A DNA stretch of 64,000 nt, from NCBI RefSeq assembly GCF_000002985.6, contig NC_003282.8, forward strand, positions 7,564,001 to 7,628,000, written 5' to 3'. This stretch comes from Caenorhabditis elegans. Taxonomy: Eukaryota > Nematoda > Chromadorea > Rhabditida > Rhabditidae. The notes under the pieces are model-generated. The model had not been told where the DNA came from. It searched no databases and saw only the letters and a list, made by a program, of their open reading frames with translations. The translations under genes and the position numbers were made by a program. The stretch's first letter is position 1, and each line of letters opens with the position of its first letter. This document shows, piece by piece, positions 20,482 to 33,900 of the stretch.

Positions 20482-23400
20482 CTTGTTGTCCGCTTTCTTT
20501 TTTCGTTTTTTATCTTGATAATTTTGCAATACATGCAATTACTAGAAACCATTGATTTTTTAAAAAGTCTTTTGATATTTGCGATGATGACAAAAAATAG
20601 GATTTCAACATCGCATGAGTTCATTTTCTACGATGATTTTCAGAGTGATATTTTCATGGAAAAATGTTTAAATTTGAATAATGTTTTGTGTATGATTGCT
20701 ATGGAAAACTCAAGCATATAAAACTATGCTTCAAATTTTGTTAGTTGAACTTCTAAAATTTCTAGATAAATGCATATGGATAAGTTGCTCAACTATCTGA
20801 ACACAAAATGTGGCTATCGTTTTGACTACCACTGTAATATCATACGAATTATAGAATTTTAAAAGATTGATAAGTTTCGAATGAGATATTAATAGAAGTT
20901 TAGTGAGCTTCCACGAGCAGTCAGTTTCTTTTGAGACGCATACCATTTTCCAAAATCCCTCTGCGATTTCTGCCAAAAAAGTTTTTGAAACGAAAAATAG
21001 GTACAGTGAAAATGTAAATAATTATATAGAAAACATGAACGATAATTTTGAATTAATTCTCATATTTAGATATTATAAGCTGTCAAAATATACTCAAAAT
21101 GAGTAAAAAAGGTAGAATATCTAAAAAATAATCTTTACCATATTTTAGAGTTCTCGAAAGTTTTGCCAAGGTTCAAAAATTTTCAAAATATTGAACTTAA
21201 GAAAAATTTAAAACGTTCTTGCACGTTTGAAGCATTGCAATGTACGAACACAAATAATTAAAAAATAACTGAAATATGAAACTGGAAGAACTTTTTTGGT
21301 AGACTTCCAAAATGGAAGTGAAGATAATATAATTGCAAGATTTTCTACCTTTAGACAGATTATAAAGTTATCTTGAATAAAACATATGCAAAAGGGTGAA
21401 CGTTGTCTTACATGTCAATCAGATAATCTACACAAGTCAAAACCTAATTTGAATGTCCACCACATGGACGAATGCTCCCTTTTCTCTTTTCTCGTTCTAC
21501 TACTACTAGTAATACTAGGGGAAGAGGGACCTCTGCCATAATGGCTCCCAGCTCATCATTACCACTACTAGCACCACCAACACCATCAAAACCACCACCA
21601 GCATCACCACTGCATTCGATGCAAAGAAAAAGAAGAAGAAGAAGCACCGGAGAAAAGTGGTGGCGTTGCTGCGTATCGATTCAGCGTCCGCGCGGCGCCT
21701 CATCTGAATTCGTTGGCTCTGCGTGCTCCAGCCATTAGAGTACTCTTTCGTTTCACAACGTCTGCGTAGTCCCAGACAAGCTATTTTTGGTGGGGGAGGG
21801 CGAGGACAACGAAAATGAAAACGACGACGACTTCTACCTTTTGTGCTTCTTTTTCTGCTGCTGCTGCTGCTGCAGCACACTATTTTTATTTTTAGTTATC
21901 GTGAGTGTTCCGACATGTCAAACTCAAACTATATTCTGATGTCGTTTGCCTATACACTTTCACATTTACTTTTTTATTTTTTGTTTTCCGCAATTGCTAA
22001 CTTCTATTCATCTTGGTTTATTTGCGAAACGAGCTTCTAAAACTTTGCTATACACAATATTTAAGTATTATTTAAGGTCTTCTTCTTTAAGATAACAATT
22101 TAAATTAGTTGTCCTTTGAGTTTCTTATTATAAATAAAAAAAACATATTTTGTACATTTGGAAGTTTTATTCTAGTACACACCAATTTTTACAAACTGAT
22201 ATATTGAATGAAAACAATGGGTTTGTTTTCAAATCCTACTTGACTAAAATTTTCTTGAAAAAAAATCACAGCATATGTCAGGAATGCTACATTATTTTGC
22301 CCTACTACCATATTGCTCTTGTCAAACATGTACATAACGTTTCTTTATTCAAATGTATATAAAAAATATTTTATCGCATTTTCCCTGATGAAATGCTTTT
22401 GAATTTTGAATTTAGTTTAGGAGGAATATTGAAAAAGTATCTCCACACGAATTTAATTTTTTTCCTGATTTTCCGAATACTTACACGAGAAACTTTAGAA
22501 AATGTTCCCTAAATGTATAATGGATTTTTCCGAACTGCAGATTCAAAATATCTCAATTGTTTCTCAATTGAAATTTAATCAGGATTTTCAAGCAGTTTCT
22601 ACAGTGCTATAATTTCTAAATTTCATAGTGAACAGTTTTAAAAATTTTTTTGAAATTGATTAAGATTTACAGTCAAAAAGTGATGAAAATTCTGTTTTGA
22701 CTTCACATAATTTAAGAAATTGACCAACAAAGTTGTTTTTTGAACCGACTTTTATATTTTAAATTTATTTAAAAACATTTTTGTACTCAAACATGCCTAG
22801 AGTTCGAACATGCAGCAATGCACTGAAATTTCTCAAAAAATCAACTTTTTTGGCATACCAAAATTTTGACTTAAATATTTAAAAAGTCTATAAAGTTTTG
22901 GATTTTCTGAAATATCTGAAATTAATCAAATCATTACATACAAACTTTATTTTTCACAAAAATGTTAGGATCCATGGGCAAATTTTCAGTCATATAAAAA
23001 TAATTTCTCGCTTTCGCTTCTCAATTTTTGATTCAAATCAAGTTAACTACTGTGTTTTTTATTCTAACATTTTATGTATTTCTCTATGAACACGTTCACT
23101 AATCAATTTTTATTTTCCATTAATATATTCATCACATTAATTGTTTTAATTTTATCTTGTACTCAGACCTAGTTATCCATAAACTACTAATATTCAATTA
23201 CTTTCTCTCTCAGTTATTTCCTATTCTTTGTCATATGCTCTGTCCTTCAAGAATCACATCCGCTCTCACTTATTCCCTTCACTCTTTTTCAAAACTTCTT
23301 TTCTCCTTTTTCATCCGTTCTTTTTTTTTCTCAATTTTTTGAAGTAAAAGTGCAAAAAAAATAGATTGCTTTGCTCTTTGCATCTCTTCAAACTTGGTTT

Positions 23401-24854
23401 TTTTTCATTTTTTCATTTGCTCCGCCTTTTGCACTAAATTTTCTTTTTTAAAATCAATTTCTTGTATTTGTATTTTCCATCTGTCAGTTTGTTATGAAAT
23501 ATGTTTTGTTCTCTTGAGATTTCTATAATATTCTGCTCTAAGGAATATAAGGTAATCCAATAATATGTGTAGACGTTTTTTTGGGTGAATTATATAGTAG
23601 ACTCTTTGTTTTCCATAATGTTCTATATCAACATACAATTATCGCATTTGTCTTGTTTCCGTTTTTTAAAATTGAATCCTATAAAAGTATACGTTTCATT
23701 TGAAAATAAGGATTTGAAAAAAAAACAACAACTTCTGATTTTGACAATAACTCAACTATGTTTAAAATAAATAACTGTTTACTAAAAGTCGAATAAAAGA
23801 ATATAATTTAAAGTACTATTCGTACACACCAAAGTTACTAAAAATTTGCCATTCTGGGCAGAAGTTTAAAAAAAAATTGAATTTCTTTTTTGAAATTTTT
23901 TGGATATTATAATTAGTAATTTTTAGTAATTAGTAAAAACTATCTGAAGATATTTCAATAAATTTTCTCATTTCCACAGTGTCCATCTGTGAAAGTCTTC
24001 ATCTATTCATCTTATTATTAAAAATTCCAATTTTAATAACGCTCCCATTTTCATTAACTTTTATTTAAATTTGCTTGTGTTCAAAATTACCTTCAAAACT
24101 GAAAATCAAAAATATTGAAGATTTTTCTTAAATATACTAAAAAATGGACACAAAAACAAAATATCATGATAAATCACATCAACATTGTTTAGAGTTTCTC
24201 AAAAAGTATAAGTCTAAATTTTGCTGATATTATTTAAAAAAAAACAAGTATCTTTGAATAGCTCACAGCACTTTTGCATACTTTCACCTGCAAAATGTTT
24301 GAATAACTATTTTTTTTAATTGTGGAAAATGTTTTCATCGACTTTCAAATACTATACATGAATAATGAATCTCAATCAATTGTCACTTTTCGACAATAGA
24401 TAAGAATCGGAATATACTTTTAAAACTGTACACTTGTTAGTAATAAAAAAAGTGTGATTTAAAAAATATTAAAGACTTATGTACCACTGGAAATTATATT
24501 CAAACTATAAGGAAACACAAAAAACATTTTTTGGAACAATGCTATTCAGGAAACGTCTGTTCAGCACTGAACACCAAAATTTAGGGTATTCTAATCCTTC
24601 CAAATGTTTCCGTTACTCTTTTTTCCATCTCTATTTTCCATTTCTATTCTGCTCTTCCTCCAACACCACAACCACGACACCCCAACTTATTCAATTATTC
24701 ATGCGATCTTCTCTCTTTTTTCTCTTGTCTTTTTCTATTTCTATTTTTTCTTCAGTCTCATCACACTTTTGATATCATTCTCATTCTCCCTAATCCTTAT
24801 TTGTCTCTCATCTATCTGAAAGTGACACGTTCTTCAATTTTGAAATATTTTCAG

Positions 24855-24890
24855 ACTTGTAATGAAAACTGAATGATAAAACTACTATAG
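24855..24890 (+). promoter_or_regulatory. Possible cla-1 leader with two overlapping tiny upstream ORFs
   Basis: TATTTTCAG at 24846-24854 is a good acceptor 76 bases before the cla-1 AUG. If the leader is added there, the mRNA carries AUG-Lys-Thr-Glu-stop (24862-24876) and, overlapping its stop, a five-codon frame (24873-24890) before the main start at 24931. Confidence 0.4.
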
Positions 24891-24930
24891 TCATCTAATA
24901 ATTTTTATAATTTAACAACACCAATTTGAA

Positions 24931-27900
24931 ATGTCATCCTGGTTTTCATATTTTGGGTGAGTTTCAATTTCAAATTTCAAATTCCAAAAATATTAAATCA
25001 ATTAATTTTCAGATTCAGTAAAGGTCCACCTCTGGAAGAGGTAAGGGAGGAATCCGAGGAAGATGCTCAAGTGCCTGAACAAGTTGTGTCTGTAAGTTTT
25101 TCAAATTATGTTTGAAAAAAGTAGAGAAATGGGGGTGCAAGACTAATAGGGAAACAACGTCATCCATTTTAAATACTTCCCAAAAGCCAAATCAACAATT
25201 TATAGAAAAATACAGAGGAAGAAATAGCGGATGCAATAAATAGATTGTCACCAGAGCAACAAAATTTAATACAAGATGTGCTTCGACGAGCAGAAAGTTC
25301 AAGAAAAGAAGCCAAAGTTGTTGTAGACGCTGAAATGATGAGATCGAGATTTAGACAAAGAGATTCAATAGAAGACTCACAGGAAATAGACCATCGTTAT
25401 TCGTTAATTCAAATGGATTCGATCCCGGAGAGTAAGTTTTTCTAAATATTTTGCAAAGTTTGTGCTGCTCCACTTTGGAAGGGTATATCTTAGTTTATTT
25501 ACTTTGAAGATATCAATGAATGAATAATTACAAAACTATAGAAAATGGATTGAACATTATTTATTTAATTGACAATTTTTAATAATTTGAAAATATAGAA
25601 CATTTTTGGCAATGCCCTATTTTAATTTAATTTTTGTTAAATTAAACATTATCTCCAACGAAGTAAATTACTTCATCTGCCGAAATATTTAAAAATTAAA
25701 AAAAAAAATTGAAGAAAACCTTTATCGACTGGAAAATAAATCAATTTCAAATTGAGCAATAATTACATCGAAATGACTTCAGTTGTTTGTTTTTTGTTAA
25801 ATTGATTTGCAAACTTCACAAAAATGAAACTTAATTGTTAAGATATGGTCACAAATGAAATGGAAGAACGATTGGCCACAACACAAAATGAAGATATAAT
25901 CCCAGAATCCTCCCAAAGAAGTCCAATAACTCCACGGAAAATACATGAAAAACGAGCATCTATTACGGAAGGTATGCATATTTATTCTATAACTCGGAAT
26001 TTCAAAAAGTTTCATTCCAGTGACAACAGAAAACCTTCGGCATCGATTCCAAAAAATGAAATCACATTTGACTACATGGTTCAACTCACTTGATTATGAT
26101 GGTGAATACATTTTCGATTTTACGAGTAAACCTGAAAAGTCTGAAAAACTCGGAGAACTCACAATGCAATACATTGATGCTCTAAGCCAGGTAAAAGAAA
26201 TAGCTATAAAAGAATTGGAAAAAAAAACTATATTTCAGGCAATAATGATATCATCTCATATTGAATATTCGCATCATGTATTATCATCTAATCCCAAATT
26301 TCAACAGATGTGCACTCAATTCTGTGAATCGATATTTTCAGTAGCTTTTGATGAATTAACTTATCAATTATTGGATGATAAGGTTCAAGAAACGCTCAAC
26401 GAATATTGTGGTCAAATAGCCGAAGAAGCCCTTCAAGCAGCTTTCTTTACAATGATTTCAAAGACATTGTCGAAATCTAAAGAGTCAGTTTAAAATTGTT
26501 AAAGTAGTACTGAAAAGCCAATTTTTCAGATGCGAACAAGTATTGAATGAAATTTCATCGATGCACAAATCACGATCATTTGAAAGTGCAAAACAACTAG
26601 ATCAATTATTGAGCAGAATAGAAGACGGTACGTCATATCAGATACACTACATTCAAACAGAACAATTTTTAGATCGCGAATCGAGCAGAAAATCATCTCC
26701 TTATTTGTACGAAGTACTTGGAAAATCAAGTGACAGCCCATCAACATCAGCATCCGTCGAATATCGTTCTCAAAATTCTTACGAATCAGAAATCTCATTT
26801 GAAACACCAGATATTCATGTTGAAGAATTGTTTGATACGCATCTGAACGAAAAAGACGAAACAAAGCTAATTCTGAAGTCAGTTGAGGATAAGCTCGAAA
26901 CCACTGAAATAGAAGGAAACGTGCCAAAAATTGACGAGAATCTTATCGAGAATATTCAATATGATAGTGGCGACCAAGAACATTATATTTGGATCTCTGG
27001 TCCATTGGGAAGGATAAATGAGGAACATGAAGACGACTTCGAGGCACGTTCAGAAAGTAGCTCAGGAAGTATGATAACACATAGTACAGAGCCGAAGATG
27101 CAACTGAACGTTGAAGAATATATTCAAACAATGATCGCAAGAGTTTCCACGGAAAATGAAATTACCAATACGAGTAATCAAACAGCAAACATAGTAATTG
27201 ATCCAGGAAGTATTGATTCAGAAGAAATAAACAAATTAGCCGCAAAATTAGTTGAAGAATCAATTCTCAAAGCATCACAGGAAGCAGCATCAGATAACCA
27301 CGAGAAAGAAAGATCAAGTGCAACATCAAAAGCTGATTATGAAAGATCATTTGATCAAGACGTCACTTATGAAAGATCTTCACCGTTGCTTGAACCAAGT
27401 GAAGAACCAGTGATGGAATCCAAAGAACCAGAACTGACACAAGAAGAGATTGATCACATTGCAAGGATCCAGAGTCTTGCAGAACAATCATCATTCGAAC
27501 AAGCTTCAACGATTCCTGATCGACCACCTCTTCCAGCCCGGCTTCCGACTGTAGACGAGCCGATTGTCATCTCAGAACAACACGAAGAAGACAGATCAAG
27601 TGCAACATCGGGAGCTGACTATGAAAGATCCTTCGATCAAGAAGTCACGTATGAAAGATCTTCACCGTTGCTTGAACCATGTGAAGAACCAGTGATGGAA
27701 TCCAAAGAACCAGAACTGACACAAGAAGAGATTGATCATATTGCAAGGATCCAGAGTCTTGCAGAAAAATCATCATTCGAACAAGCTTCAACGATTCCTG
27801 ATCGACCACCTCTTCCAGCCCGGCTTCCGACTGTAGACGAGCCGATTGTCATCTCAGAACAACACGAAGAAGACAGATCAAGTGCAACATCAGGAGCTGA

Positions 27901-30900
27901 CTATGAAAGATCCTTCGATCAAGACGTCACGTATGAAAAATCTTCACCGTTGCTTGAACCAAGTGAAGATCCAGTGATGGAATCCAAGGAACCAGAACTG
28001 ACACAAGAAGAGATTGATCATATTGCAAGGATCCAGAGTCTTGCAGAAAAATCATCATTCGAACAAACATCAACGATTCCTGATCGACCACCTCTTCCAG
28101 CCCGGCTTCCTACTGTAGACGAGCCGATTGTCAGCTCAGAACAACACGAAGAAGACAGATCAAGTGCAACATCAGGAGCTGATTATGAAAGATCCTTCGA
28201 TCAAGACGTCACGTATGAAAGATCTTCACCGTTGCTTGAACCATGTGAAGAACCAGTGATGGAATCCAAGGAACCAGAACTGACACAAGAAGAGATTGAT
28301 AATATTGCTTGGATTCAAAGCATTGCAGAACAATCATCATTCGAACAAGCTTCAACGATTCCTGATCGACCACCTCTTCCAGTCCGGCTTCCGACTGTAG
28401 ACGAGCCGATTGTCAGCTCAGAACAACAAGAAGAAGACAGATCAAGTGCAACATCAGGAGCTGATTATGAAAGATCCTTCGATCAAGACGTCACGTATGA
28501 AAGATCTTCACCGTTGCTTGAACCAAGTGAAGATCCAGTGATGGAATCTAAGGAACCAGAACTGACACAAGAAGAGATTGATCATATTGCTTGGATTCAA
28601 AGCATTGCAGAACAATCATCATTCGAACAAGCTTCAACGGTTCCTGATCGACCACCTCTTCCAGTCCGGCTTCCGACTGTAGACGAGCCGATTGTCAGCT
28701 CAGAACAACACGAAGATGACAGATCAAGTGCAACATCAGGAGCCGATTATGAAAGATCCTTCGATCAAGACGTCACGTATGAAAGATCTTCACCGTTGCT
28801 TGAACCATGTGAAGAACCAGTGATGGAATCCAAAGAACCAGAACTGACACAAGAAGAGATTGATCATATTGCTTGGATCCAGAGCTCTGCAGAACAATCA
28901 TCATTCGAACAGGCTTCAACGGTTCCTGATCGACCACCTCTTCCAGTCCGGCTTCCGACTGTAGACGAGCCGATTGTCAGCTCAGAACAACACGAAGAAG
29001 ACAGATCAAGTGCAACATCAGGAGCTGATTATGAAAGATCCTTCGATCAAGACGCCACGTATGAAAGATCTTCACCGTTGCTTGAACCATGTGAAGAACC
29101 AGTGATGGAATCCAGAGTACCAGAACTGACACAAGAAGAAATTGATCACATTGCAAGGATCCAGAGTCTTGCAGAAAAATCATCATTCGAACAAACATCA
29201 ACGATTCCTGATCGACCACCTCTTCCAGCCCGGCTTCCTACTGTAGACGAGCCGATTGTCAGCTCAGAACAACACGAAGAAGACAGATCAAGTGCAACTT
29301 CAGGAGCTGACTATGAGAGATCATCTGACCAAGAAGTCACGTATGAAAGATCTTCACCGTTGCTTGAACCATGTGAAGAACCAGTGATGGAATCCAAGGA
29401 ACCAGAACTGACACAAGAAGAGATTGATCATATTGCTTGGATTCAAAGCATTGCAGAACAATCATCATTCGAACAAGCTTCAACGGTTCCTGATCGACCA
29501 CCTCTTCCAGTCCGGCTTCCGACTGTAGACGAGCCGATTGTCAGCTCAGAACAACACGAAGATGACAGATCAAGTGCAACATCAGGAGCTGATTATGAAA
29601 GATCCTTCGATCAAGACGTCACGTATGAAAGATCTTCACCGTTGCTTGAACCATGTGAAGAACCAGTGATGGAATCCAAAGAACCAGAACTGACACAAGA
29701 AGAGATTGATCATATTGCTTGGATTCAAAGCATTGCAGAACAATCATCATTCGAACAAGCTTCAACGGTTCCTGATCGACCACCTCTTCCAGTCCGGCTT
29801 CCGACTGTAGACGAGCCGATTGTCAGCTCAGAACAACACGAAGATGACAGATCAAGTGCAACATCAGGAGATGATTATGAAAGACCCTTCGATCAAGACT
29901 TCACGTATGAAAGATCTTCACCGTTGCTTGAACCATGTGAAGAACCAGTGATGGAATCCAGAGTACCAGAACTGACACAAGAAGAGATTGATCATATTGC
30001 TTGGATTCAAAGCATTGCAGAACAATCATCATTCGAACAGGCTTCAACGATTCCTGATCGACCACCTCTTCCAGTCCGGCTTCCGACTGTAGACGAGCCG
30101 ATTGTCAGCTCAGAACAACACGAAGATGACAGATCAAGTGCAACATCAGGAGCTGATTATGAAAGATCATCTGACCAAGAAGTCACGTATGAAAGATCTT
30201 CACCGTTGCTTGAACCATGTGAAGAACCAGTGATGGAATCCAAAAAACCAGAACTGACACAAGAAGAGATTGATCATATTGCTTGGATTCAAAGCATTGC
30301 AGAACAATCATCATTCGAACAGGCTTCAACGATTCCTGATCGACCACCTCTTCCAGTCCGGCTTCCGACTGTAGACGAGCCGATTGTCAGCTCAGAACAA
30401 CACGAAGATGACAGATCAAGTGCAACATCAGGAGCTGATTATGAAAGATCCTTCGATCAAGACGTCACGTATGAAAGATCTTCACCATTGCTTGAACCAA
30501 GTGAAGATCCAGTGATGGAATCTAAGGAACCAGAACTGACACAAGAAGAGATTGATCATATTGCTTGGATTCAAAGCATTGCAGAACAATCATCATTCGA
30601 ACAAGCATCAACGATTCCTGATCGACCACCTCTTCCAGTCCAGCTTCCGACTGTAGACGAGCCGATTGTCAGCTCAGAACAACAAGAAGAAGACAGATCA
30701 AGTGCAACATCAGGAGCTGATTATGAAAGATCCTTCGATCAAGACGTCACGTATGAAAGATCTTCACCGTTGCTTGAACCAAGTGAAGATCCAGTGATGG
30801 AATCTAAGGAACCAGAACTGACACAAGAAGAGATTGATCATATTGCTTGGATTCAAAGCATTGCAGAACAATCATCATTCGAACAAGCTTCAAAGATTCC

Positions 30901-33900
30901 TGATCGACCACCTCTTCCAGTCCGGCTTCCGACTGTAGACGAGCCGATTGTCAGCTCAGAACAACACGAAGAAGACAGATCAAGTGCAACATCAGGAGCT
31001 GATTATGAAAGATCCTTCGATCAAGACGTCACGTATGAAAGATCTTCACCGTTGCTTGAACCAAGTGAAGAACCAGTGATGGAATCCAGAGTACCAGAAC
31101 TGACACAAGAAGAGATTGATCATATTGCTTGGATTCAAAGCATTGCAGAACAATCATCATTCGAACAAGCTTCAACGATTCCTGATCGACCACCTCTTCC
31201 AGTCCGGCTTCCGACTGTAGACGAGCCGATTGTCAGCTCAGAACAACACGAAGAAGACAGATCAAGTGCAACATCAGGAGCTGATTATGAAAGATCATCT
31301 GACCAAGAAGTCACGTATGAAAGATCTTCACCGTTGCTTGAACCATGTGAAGAACCAGTGATGGAATCCAAAGAACCAGAACTGACACAAGAAGAGATTG
31401 ATCATATTGCTTGGATTCAAAGCATTGCAGAACAATCATCATTCGAACAAGCTTCAACGATTCCTGATCGACCACCTCTTCCAGTCCGACTTCCGACTGT
31501 TGACGAGCCGATTGTCATCTCAGAACAACACGAAGAAGACAGATCAAGTGCAACATCAGGAGCTGATTATGAAAGATCTTTTGATCAAGACGTCACGTAT
31601 GAAAGATCTTCACCGTTGCTTATACCAAGTGAAGATCCAGTGATGGAATCCAAGGAATCAGAACTGACACAAGAAGAGATTGATCATATTGCAAGGATCC
31701 AGAGTCTTGCAGAACAATCATTATTCGAACAAGCTTCAACGATTCCTGATCGACCACCTCTTCCAGTCCGGCTTCCGACTGTAGACGAGCCGATTGTCAT
31801 CTCAGAACAACACGAAGGAGACAGATCAAGTGCAACGTCAGGAGCTGATTATGAAAGATCCTTTGATCAAGACGTCATGTATGAAAGATCTTCACCGTTG
31901 CTTATACCAAGTGAAGATCCAGTGATGGAATCCAAGGAATCAGAACTGACACAAGAAGAGATTGATCACATTGCAAGGATCCAGAGTCTTGCAGAACAAT
32001 CATCATTCGAACAAGCTTCAACGATTCCTGATCGACCACCTCTTCCAGTCCGGCTTCCGACTGTAGACGAGCCGATTGTCATCTCAGAACAACACGAAGG
32101 AGACAGATCAAGTGCAACATCAGGAGCTGATTATGAAAGATCCTTTGATCAAGACGTCACGTATGAAAGATCTTCACCATTGCTTGAACCATGTGATGAA
32201 CCAGTGATGGAATCCAAGGAACCCGAACTGACACAAGAAGAGATTGATCACATTGCAAGGATCCAGAATCTTGCAGAACAATCATCATTCGAACAAGCTT
32301 CAACGATTACTGATCGACCACCTCTTCCAGTCCGGCTTCCGACTGTAGACGAGCCGATTGTCATCTCAGAACAACACGAAGGAGACAGATCAAGTGCAAC
32401 ACCAGGAGCTGATTATGAAAGATCCTATGATCAAGACGTCACGTATGAAAGATCTTCACCATTGCTTGAACCAAGTGAAGTACCAGTGATGGTATCCAAG
32501 GCAGCAGTTCTGACACAAGAAGAGATTGATCACATTGCAATTATGCAGAGTCTTGCAGAATAATCATCTTTTGAACAATGTGGGATTTAAACTGGACACT
32601 CATGTTTGGCCGTCAGGATTCTAAACTGAAGACAGAAAGGCGTTGCTTGAACCATGTGAAGAACCAGTGATGGAATCCAAAAAACCAGAACTGACACAAG
32701 AAGAGATTGATCATATTGCTTGGATTCAAAGCATTGCAGAACAATCATCATTCGAACAGGCTTCAACGATTCCTGATCGACCACCTCTTCCAGTCCGGCT
32801 TCCGACTGTAGACGAGCCGATTGTCAGCTCAGAACAACACGAAGATGACAGATCAAGTGCAACATCAGGAGCTGATTATGAAAGATCAATTGACCAAGAA
32901 GTCACGTATGAAAGATCTTCACCGTTGCTTGAACCATGTGAAGAACCAGTGATGGAATCCAAAAAACCAGAACTGACACAAGAAGAGATTGATCATATTG
33001 CTTGGATTCAAAGCATTGCAGAACAATCATCATTCGAACAGGCTTCAACGATTCCTGATCGACCACCTCTTCCAGTCCGGCTTCCGACTGTAGACGAGCC
33101 GATTGTCAGCTCAGAACAACACGAAGAAGACAGATCAAGTGCAACATCAGGAGCTGATTATGAAAGATCATCTGACCAAGAAGTCACGTATGATAGATCT
33201 TCACCGTTGCTTGAACCATGTGAAGAACCAGTGATGGAATCCAAATAACCAGAACTGACACAAGAAGAGATTGATCATATTGCTTGGATTCAAAGCATTG
33301 CAGAACAATCATCATTCGAACAGGCTTCAACGATTCCTGATCGACCACCTCTTCCAGTCCGACTTCCGACTGTAGACGAGCCGATTGTCAGCTCAGAACA
33401 ACACGAAGAAGACAGATCAAGTGCAACATCAGGAGCTGATTATGAAAGATCCTTCGATCAAGACGTCACGTATGAAAGATCTTCACCGTTGCTTGAACCA
33501 AGTGAAGATCCAGTGATGGAATCTAAGGAACCAGAACTGACACAAGAAGAGATTGATCATATTGCTTGGATTCAAAGCATTGCAGAACAATCATCATTCG
33601 AACAAGCTTCAACGATTCCTGATCGACCACCTCTTCCAGTCCGGCTTCCGACTGTAGACGAGCCGATTGTCAGCTCAGAACAACACGAAGATGACAGATC
33701 AAGTGCAACATCAGGAACTGATTATGAAAGATCCTTCGATCAAGACGTCACGTATGAAAGATCTTCACCGTTGCTTGAACCATGTGAAGATCCAGTGATG
33801 GAATCCAAGGAACCAGAACTGACACAAGAAGAGATTGATCATATTGCTTGGATTCAAAGCATTGCAGAACAATCATCATTCGAACAGGCTTCAACGATTC

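Larger units (their letters stand above)
19512..24930. promoter_or_regulatory. 5.4 kb upstream region of cla-1 without a gene
   Basis: No exon chain is visible on either strand. Short open frames at 21440-21880 are on both strands over the same low-complexity DNA (CCA/ACC-rich, about 21555-21620) and are not convincing. A CTG run lies at about 21856-21876. The part at 21650-21850 is less AT-rich than its surroundings and could be a regulatory block. The segment at 23.2-24.8 kb is strongly T/C-biased on the plus strand. As the only large spacer before a neuronal gene, the region probably holds its upstream enhancers (inference). Confidence 0.5.

Noticed and set aside
21444..21880. Pro/Ser-rich and Arg-rich open frames on both strands
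   Set aside because: They arise from CCA/ACC, AGA and CTG simple sequence. Frames are open on both strands and have no exon partners.
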